A stretch of DNA of 14,564 nucleotides from Christensenella sp. UBA1259. GTDB lineage: Bacteria > Bacillota > Clostridia > Christensenellales > Borkfalkiaceae. The stretch covers positions 1 through 14,564 of the forward strand of contig DBVR01000033.1 of assembly GCA_002308755.1 (NCBI GenBank), given 5' to 3'. The notes under the pieces are model-generated. The model ran no database searches, had not been told where the DNA came from, and saw only the letters and a program-made list of their open reading frames with translations. The translations under genes were made by a program, and so were the position numbers. This document shows positions 1 through 5,751 of the stretch, one piece after another (within the stretch, counting starts at the first letter, position 1; every line of letters starts with the position of its first letter).

Positions 1-21
1 GGCGGGGAGATTCTCCCCGCC
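1..21. repeat. GC-rich hairpin, copy 1 (cut by window edge)
   Basis: GGCGGGGAG (1-9) and CTCCCCGCC (13-21) form a perfect 9-bp stem around an ATT loop. The same core recurs at 1069-1089. It lies downstream of the 3' end of the minus-strand XRE gene, so it may end that transcript, although the T-tract is poor. More likely it is a dispersed chromosomal hairpin of the host that is used at gene ends. The left end is cut by the window edge, so the full stem is not seen. Confidence 0.75.
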
Positions 22-52
22 GCGGTTTTAATATCTTGAATTTTATAAATCG

Positions 53-367
53 TTATTTTAATTTTTTCATTAGATCAAGAATAGTTTGTTTGCTGTCGTC
101 CGACAGATTATTATACAAATCTAAAACGTTTTTATCGTCTAAGTTATAATGTTCTCCCAAATAAAAGAAATCCTGAACCGTTATCCCGACAACATCGCAA
201 AAGTCTAAAAGCGTTTTTACTTTCAACTCAATATTTTTGTTTTCAATCGTTGACATAAATTGCGGGTTATATCCTAATCTTAAACTTGTTTCTCTCAAAG
301 AAAGATTTGCGTGTGTCCTGAAATAACCTACCCTGTTTATAATATCATCATAAGTTAAATTTTTCAT
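53..367 (-). CDS. Small XRE-family helix-turn-helix regulator
   Basis: This 104-residue cytoplasmic protein carries a Cro/C1-type helix-turn-helix at about residues 8-68: RxxANLSLRETSLRLGYNPQFMSTIE is the helix 2-turn-helix 3 region, and TLLDFCDVVGITVQDFF is the usual closing helix pair. A short acidic/basic helical tail (about 78-104) may mediate dimerisation. The ATG is preceded by AAGGAGAA (374-381 on the minus strand), which supports this start. The gene is divergent from the SLOG gene at 519, and the shared gap contains ATGAT half-sites around a -10 box, so it probably represses its neighbour and perhaps itself. The fold is well supported; the operator and target are inferred. Confidence 0.85.
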   Translation of the reverse strand: MKNLTYDDIINRVGYFRTHANLSLRETSLRLGYNPQFMSTIENKNIELKVKTLLDFCDVVGITVQDFFYLGEHYNLDDKNVLDLYNNLSDDSKQTILDLMKKLK

Positions 368-470
368 AGCAAATTCTCCTTATGTATATATTTTAAAACA
401 ATTCAACTGCGGACACAGAATAGCCACTACTATTAAATATGTTAATTTAACCAAAAATAATACAACTACT

Positions 471-502
471 CAATCATTTATGATATAATAAGTGTATGAT
501 TG
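471..502 (+). promoter_or_regulatory. Promoter with palindromic operator-like sites before the SLOG gene
   Basis: A perfect -10 box, TATAAT, lies at 484-489, about 30 bases before the ATG at 519; no good -35 is visible. Around it, CAATCAT (471-477) and ATGATTG (496-502) form an inverted repeat. A further ATGAT at 480-484 makes ATCAT-TT-ATGAT (473-484). Three half-sites covering the -10 are what a XRE dimer would use to block RNA polymerase. That the protein encoded at 53-367 binds here is an inference from gene arrangement. Confidence 0.55.
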
Positions 503-518
503 ATATGTTGGGGTGGTT

Positions 519-1061
519 ATGCAGACACTTAAAACCTGTTGCGTTATAGGGCATAGAGAAATAGAGATAACGGAAAAACTTAAAAGGGAAATTTACGGAT
601 ATATAGAAAATCTGATAGTAAACGAAAGGGTAGAGACGTTTTTATTCGGGAGTAAAAGCGAGTTCGACGATTTGTGCAACGGGATAGTTACAAAATTAAA
701 GGAAAGGTATCCTTATATCAAAAGGGTGGGATATGCGTGCCTGTGCGAAACGGTAACGTTGGAAAAAGATAAAGAAACGCAAGAAAGGATATTGTCCGAT
801 AGTTTCAAGCGGAAAGTGCGGTTATATTGTGTGGACGAAGAACGCGAAAGTAAAAAGAGAGTATTTTCGGGTAAAGGGGCGTACGTTGAAAGAAACTGTG
901 AAATGATAGACGACAGCGACTACTGTTTATTCTATTATAATAAAAAATACCGTCCGCGGCAAAGGGAATACGGGAGTTATACGGGAAATTTGGGAACGGC
1001 GGTCGCGTACGAGTACGCTAAACGCAAAAACAAGACGATAAAAAACTTTTACGACGGTTAA
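519..1061 (+). CDS. SLOG-family (Rossmann-like) nucleotide-binding protein
   Basis: This 180-residue cytoplasmic protein resembles the SLOG/DUF1273 (YpsA-like) group. It has an N-terminal beta strand running into GHRE (residues 11-14), FLFGSKSEFD (41-50), a second conserved block YVERNxxMIDDSDYCLFYY (122-140), and a GNLGTAVAYEYAKRKNK helix near the C-terminus. SLOG proteins bind nucleotides or nucleotide-derived ligands; the ligand here is unknown. A GTG two codons upstream (513) is also open, but GGGGTGG fits the ATG at 519 better and neither start changes the fold. The gene is divergent from the XRE regulator and ends four bases before a GC-rich hairpin. A link to stress or conflict systems is known for parts of this superfamily but is not shown here. 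Confidence 0.75.
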   Translation: MQTLKTCCVIGHREIEITEKLKREIYGYIENLIVNERVETFLFGSKSEFDDLCNGIVTKLKERYPYIKRVGYACLCETVTLEKDKETQERILSDSFKRKVRLYCVDEERESKKRVFSGKGAYVERNCEMIDDSDYCLFYYNKKYRPRQREYGSYTGNLGTAVAYEYAKRKNKTIKNFYDG

Positions 1062-1064
1062 AAA

Positions 1065-1093
1065 TTGCGGCGGGGAGATTCTCCCCGCCGCAA
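1065..1093. terminator. GC-rich hairpin between convergent genes, copy 2
   Basis: TTGCGGCGGGGAG (1065-1077) and CTCCCCGCCGCAA (1081-1093) form a 13-bp perfect stem around ATT. It lies between the 3' end of the SLOG gene (1061) and that of the Sir2 gene (1118), so it could act in both directions. A T-run is not obvious on either strand, so it may act with Rho or mainly protect 3' ends. The core is identical to that of the hairpin at 1-21. Confidence 0.6.
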
Positions 1094-1117
1094 GCGTTTG
1101 TGCGAAAATTTTGCAAC

Positions 1118-1876
1118 CTAATTTAACTTTTTAAGGGCGGAAAAGACTTCGCCTATCGGTGCGTTTATTTCCAGATCTTTCTCTTGGTCAAGGCGCAAGG
1201 TCAAAGGATCTTTATTTATGACGACCAGATGCTTTCCGCGGAAATATCCTATGAAAGACGCCGCGGGGTAAACGGTCAAGGACGTGCCGCCTATAATAAG
1301 CACTTCGGCTTTCGCTATCGCCGAAACGGCGTTTTGCACGGCGGTTTCGGGCAGGGACTCTTCGTAAAGCGTTACGTCGCACCGCACCGTGCCGCCGCAT
1401 ACGGGACACAGGGGAACGGGATCTTTAGAGTCGAACACGAAGTTTTCGGGGTATTCTTTCCCGCATTTAACGCAATAGTTTTTTAAGGTCGTGCCGTGAA
1501 GTTCGTAAACATTAACGCTGCCCGCTTTCTGGTGAAGCCCGTCGATATTCTGCGTTATCACGGCTTTCAGTTTTCCCGCCTTTTCGAGTTCGGCAAGATA
1601 GAAATGCGCGGCGTTGGGTTTAACGTGCCTTGCGTCCATTTTCTGGCGGTAGAACTCAAAAAAGACTTTCGGTTCGCGCGTTATGCAACTGTGGCTTAAC
1701 AGGTATTCGGGCGGGTATTTTTCAAACTCCACGCCGCGGTTGTTGTACAACCCGTCCTTGCTTCTGAAATCGGGCACTCCGCTTTCCGTCGAAACGCCCG
1801 CCCCGCCGAAAAACACGATATTATCCGATCCGTCGATTATTTCTTTTAATTTTTTTATCTTTTCGTATAGTTCCAT
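1118..1876 (-). CDS. Sir2 family NAD-dependent protein deacylase
   Basis: This 252-residue cytosolic sirtuin removes acyl groups from protein lysines using NAD+, giving nicotinamide and O-acyl-ADP-ribose. Motifs are in order: GAGVST (25-30), GVPDFRS (33-39), TQNIDGLH (108-115), the catalytic His in ELHG (127), a zinc site with CVKC (135/138) and CPVC (157/160), then GGTSLTVYPAA (196-206). Length is normal for a bacterial CobB/SrtN-type sirtuin. A TTG 11 codons upstream (1909) keeps the frame open, but the ATG at 1876 gives the usual N-terminus. One deviation: the usual Arg-Pro-Asp after the zinc site is Arg-Cys-Asp (166-167). Third positions are visibly richer in G+C than in the genes to the right, consistent with resident chromosome. 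The gene appears monocistronic. Confidence 0.93.
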   Translation of the reverse strand: MELYEKIKKLKEIIDGSDNIVFFGGAGVSTESGVPDFRSKDGLYNNRGVEFEKYPPEYLLSHSCITREPKVFFEFYRQKMDARHVKPNAAHFYLAELEKAGKLKAVITQNIDGLHQKAGSVNVYELHGTTLKNYCVKCGKEYPENFVFDSKDPVPLCPVCGGTVRCDVTLYEESLPETAVQNAVSAIAKAEVLIIGGTSLTVYPAASFIGYFRGKHLVVINKDPLTLRLDQEKDLEINAPIGEVFSALKKLN

Positions 1877-1977
1877 ATTGCGCCCCCGAATAAAGGGTAG
1901 CACGCCCAACCTTAAAAGTCAATCGGTATTTTAAAATAGACGCCGTGTATCGTGTATAAAGTTAAGCGCAAAAAATT

Positions 1978-2003
1978 ACGGTGGAGCAAATTTGCTCCGC
2001 CGT
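1978..2003. repeat. Hairpin related in style to the GC-rich repeat
   Basis: ACGGTGGAGCAAA (1978-1990) pairs with TTTGCTCCGCCGT (1991-2003), with one G-T wobble and no spacer, so the real loop would be AATT. Like the hairpins at 1 and 1065 it has a CGG(T/C)GGxG outer arm. It lies about 100 bases upstream of the Sir2 start and may be a third, diverged member of the host repeat or the end of a lost gene. Confidence 0.5.
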
Positions 2004-2359
2004 GATATTACACAAAGGCTATTATCGGCAAAAAAGCAAGCAAAATTATCGTGCAAAAAACGCGGTTTTTGCCGATAACGGCAACTTTATTTTTCTCTTT
2101 ACCATATATAAAGAACGATAAATTAATTCGTATTGTGCATAAATATGTGTAAAAATACGTGCATTTTTGGTTAGAAAAGGCGTGTGTTTTGTTGATGATT
2201 TTGACGGTCTTATTAAAATTTTCATTAGAATTTTGCCATTTTCGGCATTTTTAAAGGTTTTTTGATAAGTGCGCCGAAGCGCGAGATTTTTATATTTTGT
2301 TCTAATGAAAACTCATTAGAACTGCCCGTTCTGATAAAAATCATTTTCTTGTTAAAAAC
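2004..2359. other. Gene-poor spacer with inverted repeats; candidate boundary region
   Basis: I see no convincing gene here. TTATCGGCAAAAA (2022-2034) and TTTTTGCCGATAA (2066-2078) form a perfect 13-bp inverted repeat 31 bases apart. TTCATTAGAA occurs at 2221-2230, and again as both arms of a perfect 10-bp hairpin with an AAAC loop (2299-2308 and 2313-2322). A small GCGC-CGAA-GCGC hairpin lies at 2271-2282. The stretch separates the GC-richer resident genes from the AT-rich recombinase region, so it may hold an element end or debris from older insertions. No exact attachment core can be named. Confidence 0.4.
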
Positions 2360-2390
2360 AAAAATCGTCAGGTAATTCCTGACGATTTTT
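2360..2390 (-). terminator. Intrinsic terminator of the small gene ending at 2411
   Basis: AAAAATCGTCAGG (2360-2372) and CCTGACGATTTTT (2378-2390) form a perfect 13-bp stem with a five-base loop. Read on the minus strand it ends in T5 followed by G and T5, which fits an intrinsic terminator just after the stop at 2411. Its A/T symmetry may also let it stop plus-strand transcripts. Confidence 0.8.
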
Positions 2391-2410
2391 GGCGTAACTC
2401 ATTTAAAAAA

Positions 2411-2743
2411 TTACTTTTTTATCGTATATTTGATTAGTTTTTTAATTGTTGCTTTATCAAACCAATCACGCTCAATCACTAAATTTGATAGTTTTTCATT
2501 ATTGTCATGTGTAATAATATTAAGTGAACATTTCCCGAAAAATAGTGGCTTTTTGTAGTTAATATCAGCTATTTTATCAATAGGCAGGGTAAACAATAAG
2601 TCATGTTTTCCCTTTCCGGAAAGCATATTAAACTCTAAATAATCCACATAATCTTTTTTGTTTTCCGTTGTTTTTAGTAAAATATAACAACCATTTTCAA
2701 TTTCTGGCAATCTTATATTGACCCAAATATCTTCTTTATTCAT
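2411..2743 (-). CDS. Hypothetical protein, 110 residues
   Basis: I do not recognise this protein. It begins MNKEDIWVNIRLPEIENGCY and has alternating hydrophobic and charged residues suggesting a small beta-rich domain, then a basic helical end (KATIKKLIKYTIKK). No signal peptide or membrane segment is seen. The frame is open further upstream (to 2809), but GGAGA at 2748-2752 points to the ATG at 2743; the overlapping ATG at 2746 is less well spaced. It is on the same strand as the recombinase, about 130 bases downstream of it, and followed by a strong terminator. It could be cargo of the element or a resident gene at its edge. Coding status is supported by ribosome-binding site and terminator rather than by homology. 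Confidence 0.55.
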   Translation of the reverse strand: MNKEDIWVNIRLPEIENGCYILLKTTENKKDYVDYLEFNMLSGKGKHDLLFTLPIDKIADINYKKPLFFGKCSLNIITHDNNEKLSNLVIERDWFDKATIKKLIKYTIKK

Positions 2744-2778
2744 CATTTCTCCGCTTTCAAAAAATACGTTATTTTGTT

Positions 2779-2796
2779 GGCGCGCGGACGGGCGTC
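2779..2796. other. 18-base GC-rich island downstream of the recombinase
   Basis: GGCGCGCGGACGGGCGTC stands out sharply in AT-rich flanks and includes the palindrome GCGCGC (2780-2785). It lies between the recombinase stop (2875) and the next gene start (2743). It could be an attachment core, a host sequence at a junction, or a chance patch; nothing in the window repeats it. Confidence 0.3.
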
Positions 2797-2874
2797 TAAA
2801 AAGAACCATCGTAAAATCGAGTGTAAATATCTATGTTTTCGATGATTTTTGAAAAAGCCTTAAACTCGGAAAAT

Positions 2875-4386
2875 TTAACAATATAACCGTATAACAAACG
2901 CATCTCCGGCAGTAACGTGGTGATTTGAGAGAATAGTAGCATTCGTTTCTTCTGTATAAAATAAGAAGTCCCGACCATTATCGTCGGGACTTCTTCTATC
3001 GAATTTGTAGTAAATCTCTATTTTATTGTCGTAGAGAATTATTTTATCTACCAGTAATTCAAGCATTTGCCTTGGATCTTTTTTTAAGCAATTTTTTATG
3101 TAATAAATTATATCGTTTTTTTTAATTTCTTCCCTTTTCTTTGCCTCCGCTATCTTTATTTTCGTCTGTACTTCATCTAAAACAAGTTCGAGTTCATCCA
3201 GTCGTTTTTTAGTAGAGGAAGTTATTATTCCTTGCTCTATCGCCGTTACTATATTATCTATTGCCGTTTGAGTTTTGTCTCGGTCTTTAATAAGCAAATT
3301 TATTATTGAATTTTCCTGAATTTCGTTTCGGTGTCGTTCAAGTATCATATCGGCTATTTCGGAAACAATACGGTTGCTGCTTAAAACTTTCAGAGTCGTA
3401 TCGATTACCGTGTTTTCGAGAGCGTCTTTTTTAACCATAAACTTTTTGCAGGTGTGGTTATATTTTTTACCGTTGCAATTATAGTAATGTTTACGTTCTC
3501 CGTTTCTTGCCGTTCCCGCATCGCCGTTCATAATATTGCCGCAGTGTCCGCATATAACCTTACCGCGTAATAAATAATGGGCAGTAACGCTGTCTTTACC
3601 GTATTTGTTTCTATCCGTAATTTGCTTAACCGCATTAAACAAGTCGTCGGATATGATACGCGGAAAAATATTGGTATAAGTTTTTCCGTATATCGAGTAA
3701 GTACCCAAATAGTTTTTGTTATGCAATATATGTAAAATCGTGTTTTTCGGAAAAGGTTTACCACGTTGCGAAACACCTTTGCTTCTTAGGTCGGCTATTA
3801 TATCTTTGACCGTCGTTCCGCAGGCATACTGTTCAAAAATATATTTAACTATTTTCGATTCGTCTTCGTTTATTACAAGTTTTCTGCCTTCTGTTTTGTT
3901 CCCTATAACACTATACCCGTAAATTATATGACCGCCTGTAAAATTGCCTTTTATTCGGCTTTCGTTAAGACCGCGTTTAATTTTTTGAGACAATTCCGCT
4001 GAGTAGTATTCCGCCATACCTTCGAGTAAACTTTCGAGAATAATGCCTTCCGGAGTATCGGGAATATTTTCCATAGCAGATACGAGTTTAACGCCGTTGT
4101 TTTTAAGCGTACGCCGATGTATAGCGGTTTCGTATTTATCTCTCGAAAATCTGTCTAATTTATACACGATAACGCAATCCCACGCTTTTTTCGCGCTGTC
4201 TTTAAGCATACGTTGAAAATCGCGCCTGTTGTCGTTAGTTCCGGTCATAGCGCGGTCTATATATCTTTCGACGATAGTAATATCATTCCTTTTGGCATAT
4301 TCGTCGCAGACACGCATTTGACCTTCGATGGATTGTTCAGTTTGTCTTTCGCTCGAATATCTTAAATATTCAACACCTATTTTCAT
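2875..4386 (-). CDS. Large serine recombinase (probable integrase)
   Basis: This 503-residue recombinase probably inserts and excises the element by serine-linked strand exchange. The N-terminal resolvase domain (about 1-150) has R9-Y-S11 with Ser11 the likely nucleophile, and YKLDRFSRD (75-83). A Recombinase domain follows (about 155-265), then a zinc beta-ribbon with CGHC (279/282), C304 and C313, and a coiled coil (about 365-425). Length is usual for the TnpX/TndX-like class. AAGGAG lies just before the ATG. Two oddities are seen at the 3' end: a 13-bp hairpin at 2963-2995 is inside the frame, and the last roughly 25 residues after FYTEE may come from DNA joined downstream. The gene is opposite in strand to the cargo at 4687 onward. 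Confidence 0.93.
   Translation of the reverse strand: MKIGVEYLRYSSERQTEQSIEGQMRVCDEYAKRNDITIVERYIDRAMTGTNDNRRDFQRMLKDSAKKAWDCVIVYKLDRFSRDKYETAIHRRTLKNNGVKLVSAMENIPDTPEGIILESLLEGMAEYYSAELSQKIKRGLNESRIKGNFTGGHIIYGYSVIGNKTEGRKLVINEDESKIVKYIFEQYACGTTVKDIIADLRSKGVSQRGKPFPKNTILHILHNKNYLGTYSIYGKTYTNIFPRIISDDLFNAVKQITDRNKYGKDSVTAHYLLRGKVICGHCGNIMNGDAGTARNGERKHYYNCNGKKYNHTCKKFMVKKDALENTVIDTTLKVLSSNRIVSEIADMILERHRNEIQENSIINLLIKDRDKTQTAIDNIVTAIEQGIITSSTKKRLDELELVLDEVQTKIKIAEAKKREEIKKNDIIYYIKNCLKKDPRQMLELLVDKIILYDNKIEIYYKFDRRSPDDNGRDFLFYTEETNATILSNHHVTAGDAFVIRLYC
2963..2995 (-). terminator. Terminator-like hairpin inside the recombinase 3' coding end
   Basis: AAGAAGTCCCGAC (2963-2975) and GTCGGGACTTCTT (2983-2995) form a perfect 13-bp stem with a seven-base loop. 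On the minus strand it is followed by ATTTTAT, a weak U-tract. It encodes recombinase residues about 465-476, yet the stop codon is about 90 bases further on. It may have been the original end of transcription before the coding region was extended. Confidence 0.55.
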
Positions 4387-4431
4387 AAGATTCTCCTTTC
4401 TTATCGTTTAATAAAACCAAACGATTTTACC

Positions 4432-4451
4432 GAAAAGTCGCAAGACTTTTC
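4432..4451. repeat. Perfect 8-bp hairpin with GCAA loop in recombinase leader
   Basis: GAAAAGTC (4432-4439), GCAA, and GACTTTTC (4444-4451) form a perfect stem with a GNRA-type loop on the plus strand. It lies about 45 bases upstream of the recombinase ATG and could be an operator or a leader structure. The 300-base gap between the recombinase and the gene at 4687 otherwise holds two more palindromes (4480-4557, 4618-4644) and no reading frame I would call. Confidence 0.55.
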
Positions 4452-4479
4452 TAACATTCACACATCGGGAAACGAACGG

Positions 4480-4557
4480 AAAGTCAAAGAAAAACGAAAA
4501 AAATTGTGTATGGTAAAAATGTTTTTGTCTTAACGCAATATTTTTCGCTTTGACTTT
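4480..4557. repeat. Spaced inverted repeat AAAGTCAAAG / CTTTGACTTT
   Basis: Perfect 10-bp arms lie at 4480-4489 and 4548-4557, 58 bases apart. The similarity continues inward imperfectly (AAAGTCAAAG then CGAAAAA-rich DNA then ATTG on each side), so each arm is about 22 bases of related sequence in opposite orientation. Symmetric sites of this size in an intergenic region between a recombinase and divergent genes suit binding by a dimeric regulator or excision factor. Confidence 0.45.
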
Positions 4558-4617
4558 AACGGACGTTTTCTGATACGAAAAACCGAAAAAAGTTTTATTA
4601 AAACGGATTTTAAAGTT

Positions 4618-4644
4618 ATAAGCGGAAAGAAAACTTCCGCTTAT
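4618..4644 (+). repeat. Leader hairpin ATAAGCGGAA-N7-TTCCGCTTAT, copy 1
   Basis: Arms at 4618-4627 and 4635-4644 pair perfectly over 10 bp around AGAAAAC. It sits 42 bases before the ATG at 4687. A matching hairpin sits before the HTH gene at 5416, which suggests a shared regulatory role rather than chance. Confidence 0.6.
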
Positions 4645-4686
4645 GATGAGAAAATTCAGATATAACGAAAAAAAGGAGACGGGGAA

Positions 4687-4851
4687 ATGGAAAAAATAGA
4701 GATAAAAGACAATCCTTTAAAGTTAGAGATTTACATAAACGGCAAGCCGGATATGTCCTTAATGCCGAAAGAAATAAAGGATGCCTTTATAAATTCTTTA
4801 ACGGAAAAGGTCTTGGACTACGTAAGGAATAAAAAAAGTAAAAAACAATAA
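4687..4851 (+). CDS. Small hypothetical protein, 54 residues
   Basis: I do not recognise this short gene. It starts MEKIEIKDNPLKLEIYINGK and ends in a lysine-rich tail (RNKKSKKQ). The middle (MPKEIKDAFINSLTEKVLDYV) reads as an amphipathic helix, so it may be a small DNA- or protein-binding factor. AAGGAGA at 4673-4679 lies seven bases before the ATG, which strongly supports translation despite the size. It is the first plus-strand gene after the recombinase and follows a leader hairpin. Small genes in this position in integrative elements are often excision or regulatory factors, but no motif here shows that. Confidence 0.6.
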   Translation: MEKIEIKDNPLKLEIYINGKPDMSLMPKEIKDAFINSLTEKVLDYVRNKKSKKQ

Positions 4852-4893
4852 GAAAGTTTTTATATATGACAAGCATATGGCAATTTGATTGTG

Positions 4894-4899
4894 TATAAT
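4894..4899 (+). promoter_or_regulatory. Consensus -10 box before the zinc-ribbon gene
   Basis: A perfect TATAAT lies at 4894-4899, 51 bases before the preferred TTG start at 4951. No well-spaced -35 is present. The box lies inside the longer open frame that starts at TTG 4885, which is a further reason to place the protein start downstream. Confidence 0.4.
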
Positions 4900-4950
4900 A
4901 CAGGCACAATCGGAAAATTATATGTTGAAATCGTAGGGGGAGATTTTGAA

Positions 4951-5139
4951 TTGGAAGATTGGAAATTGTCTGAAAGATATTGTCAGAACTGCGGAAAAAA
5001 GATAAAGGGGTACAGAAATATAAAGGGCGTGGTGAAGATGACTTGTCCGAATTGCGGGGCTTTATACATAGGTAAACAGGTCAGCAGGCGGAAAGAGATT
5101 GTAGAGATAACTGCGCCGGAGGGTAGAGATATCCTTTAA
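4951..5139 (+). CDS. Small zinc-ribbon protein
   Basis: This protein of about 62 residues has two CxxC knuckles: CQNC (11/14) and CPNC (32/35). They form a compact treble-clef or ribbon zinc site of the kind seen in nucleic-acid-binding proteins. A basic segment (KQVSRRKE) follows. The frame is open from a TTG at 4885, but a consensus -10 lies within that part, while AGGGGGAG at 4935-4942 sits eight bases before the TTG at 4951, so I prefer 4951. There is no in-frame ATG early enough to serve as start. It could bind DNA or RNA, or be an accessory to the recombinase; no specific family is recognised. Confidence 0.6.
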   Translation: MEDWKLSERYCQNCGKKIKGYRNIKGVVKMTCPNCGALYIGKQVSRRKEIVEITAPEGRDIL

Positions 5140-5252
5140 TTTAATAATGAATAACGACGGTTAAGGTCGGTCGATTGAAAAAGCATCGGGTAAATGTAAA
5201 TCCTTAATCAGGTCTATTCTAAAAGTATCGGGTTAAACCGCATAGGCGAGAG

Positions 5253-5299
5253 GCTCGGTAAACGGACTTAAAGTATAAGTCTGTTTATCGGGCTTTTTT
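5253..5299 (+). terminator. Strong intrinsic terminator
   Basis: Positions 5253-5270 and 5276-5293 pair over 18 bp with three G-U wobbles and no mismatch, around a five-base AAGTA loop. T6 follows (5294-5299). It ends the zinc-ribbon transcript, or attenuates transcription into the HTH gene at 5416 if the upstream region is a leader. Confidence 0.85.
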
Positions 5300-5345
5300 G
5301 TTTTTACCGATAAAAAATTTTTGAAAAATTTTGAAAAAGTTTTTA

Positions 5346-5370
5346 TAAGCGGAAAAATTCCTTCCGCTTA
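5346..5370 (+). repeat. Leader hairpin TAAGCGGAA-N7-TTCCGCTTA, copy 2
   Basis: Arms at 5346-5354 and 5362-5370 pair perfectly over 9 bp around AAATTCC. Stem sequence and loop length match those of the hairpin at 4618-4644; the loop sequence differs. It lies 45 bases before the GTG at 5416, a distance almost equal to that of copy 1 from its gene. Confidence 0.6.
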
Positions 5371-5415
5371 AAGCGCGAAAATAAGGGTGTCGAAACGAAA
5401 AGAAGGAGGTAAAAA

Positions 5416-5736
5416 GTGAATACGTTCGAGCGTCGTATGGAAATCATAGATATTCTTTCGGAACGCAGAAAAGAGCAAGTAGATAATCTTGCTTTTGAAC
5501 TTAATGTGACCGAAAGAACCATACGCAACGATATTTACGAACTGTCGCTTTTATTTCCCATCGACACGAAAAAAGGTAAAGGCGGTTGCGTATTCGTTCA
5601 GGAAGGCTTTACTTTGCGTAGAAGATTTTTGACCGACAAGGAAAGAGCGTTGTTGGAAAAATTAGCGGTAAACCTTTCTGATGAAGACGCGGCGACTTTG
5701 CAAACAATCGTAACGAGTTTCGGCAAGAAAAAATAA
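5416..5736 (+). CDS. DeoR/HTH_11-like DNA-binding protein, short
   Basis: This 106-residue protein has a winged helix-turn-helix of the DeoR/HTH_11 type at about residues 6-60: RRMEIIDILSERRKEQVDNL is helix 1 into helix 2, VTERTIRNDIYELS (31-44) is the recognition helix, and IDTKKGKGGCVFV the wing. Full DeoR regulators carry a large ligand-binding domain, which is absent here; instead a short helical tail (71-106) may dimerise. The GTG start is well placed after AGGAGGT (5404-5410). It is the probable local regulator of the element, and the leader hairpins at 4618 and 5346 are possible targets. The fold is clear; ligand, target and sign of regulation are unknown. Confidence 0.75.
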   Translation: MNTFERRMEIIDILSERRKEQVDNLAFELNVTERTIRNDIYELSLLFPIDTKKGKGGCVFVQEGFTLRRRFLTDKERALLEKLAVNLSDEDAATLQTIVTSFGKKK

Positions 5737-5751
5737 AAGGAGGGAACGTCA

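Larger units (their letters stand above)
5140..5415 (+). other. Non-coding structured region upstream of the HTH gene
   Basis: I see no gene in this stretch. AAAAGCATCGGGTAAA (5179-5194) is repeated as AAAAGTATCGGGTTAAA (5221-5237), and TATCGGG recurs at 5286-5292. A small stem CGAG-AGG-CTCG (5247-5257) would compete with the left arm of the strong terminator at 5253-5299. A second hairpin (5346-5370) and AGGAGGT (5404-5410) complete the leader of the gene at 5416. It could be an attenuating leader, a small RNA, or simply the tail of the zinc-ribbon transcript; no known riboswitch class is recognised. Confidence 0.4.

Noticed and set aside
519..1876. SLOG and Sir2 genes side by side as a NAD-based defence system
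   Set aside because: They are convergent, separated by a terminator-like hairpin, and the Sir2 protein is a stand-alone deacylase of normal length with the full zinc site, without the extra domains of defence sirtuins.
1184..1934. Several plus-strand open frames across the Sir2 gene
   Set aside because: They are antisense shadows of a well-conserved gene, with no ribosome-binding sites and no protein-like composition.
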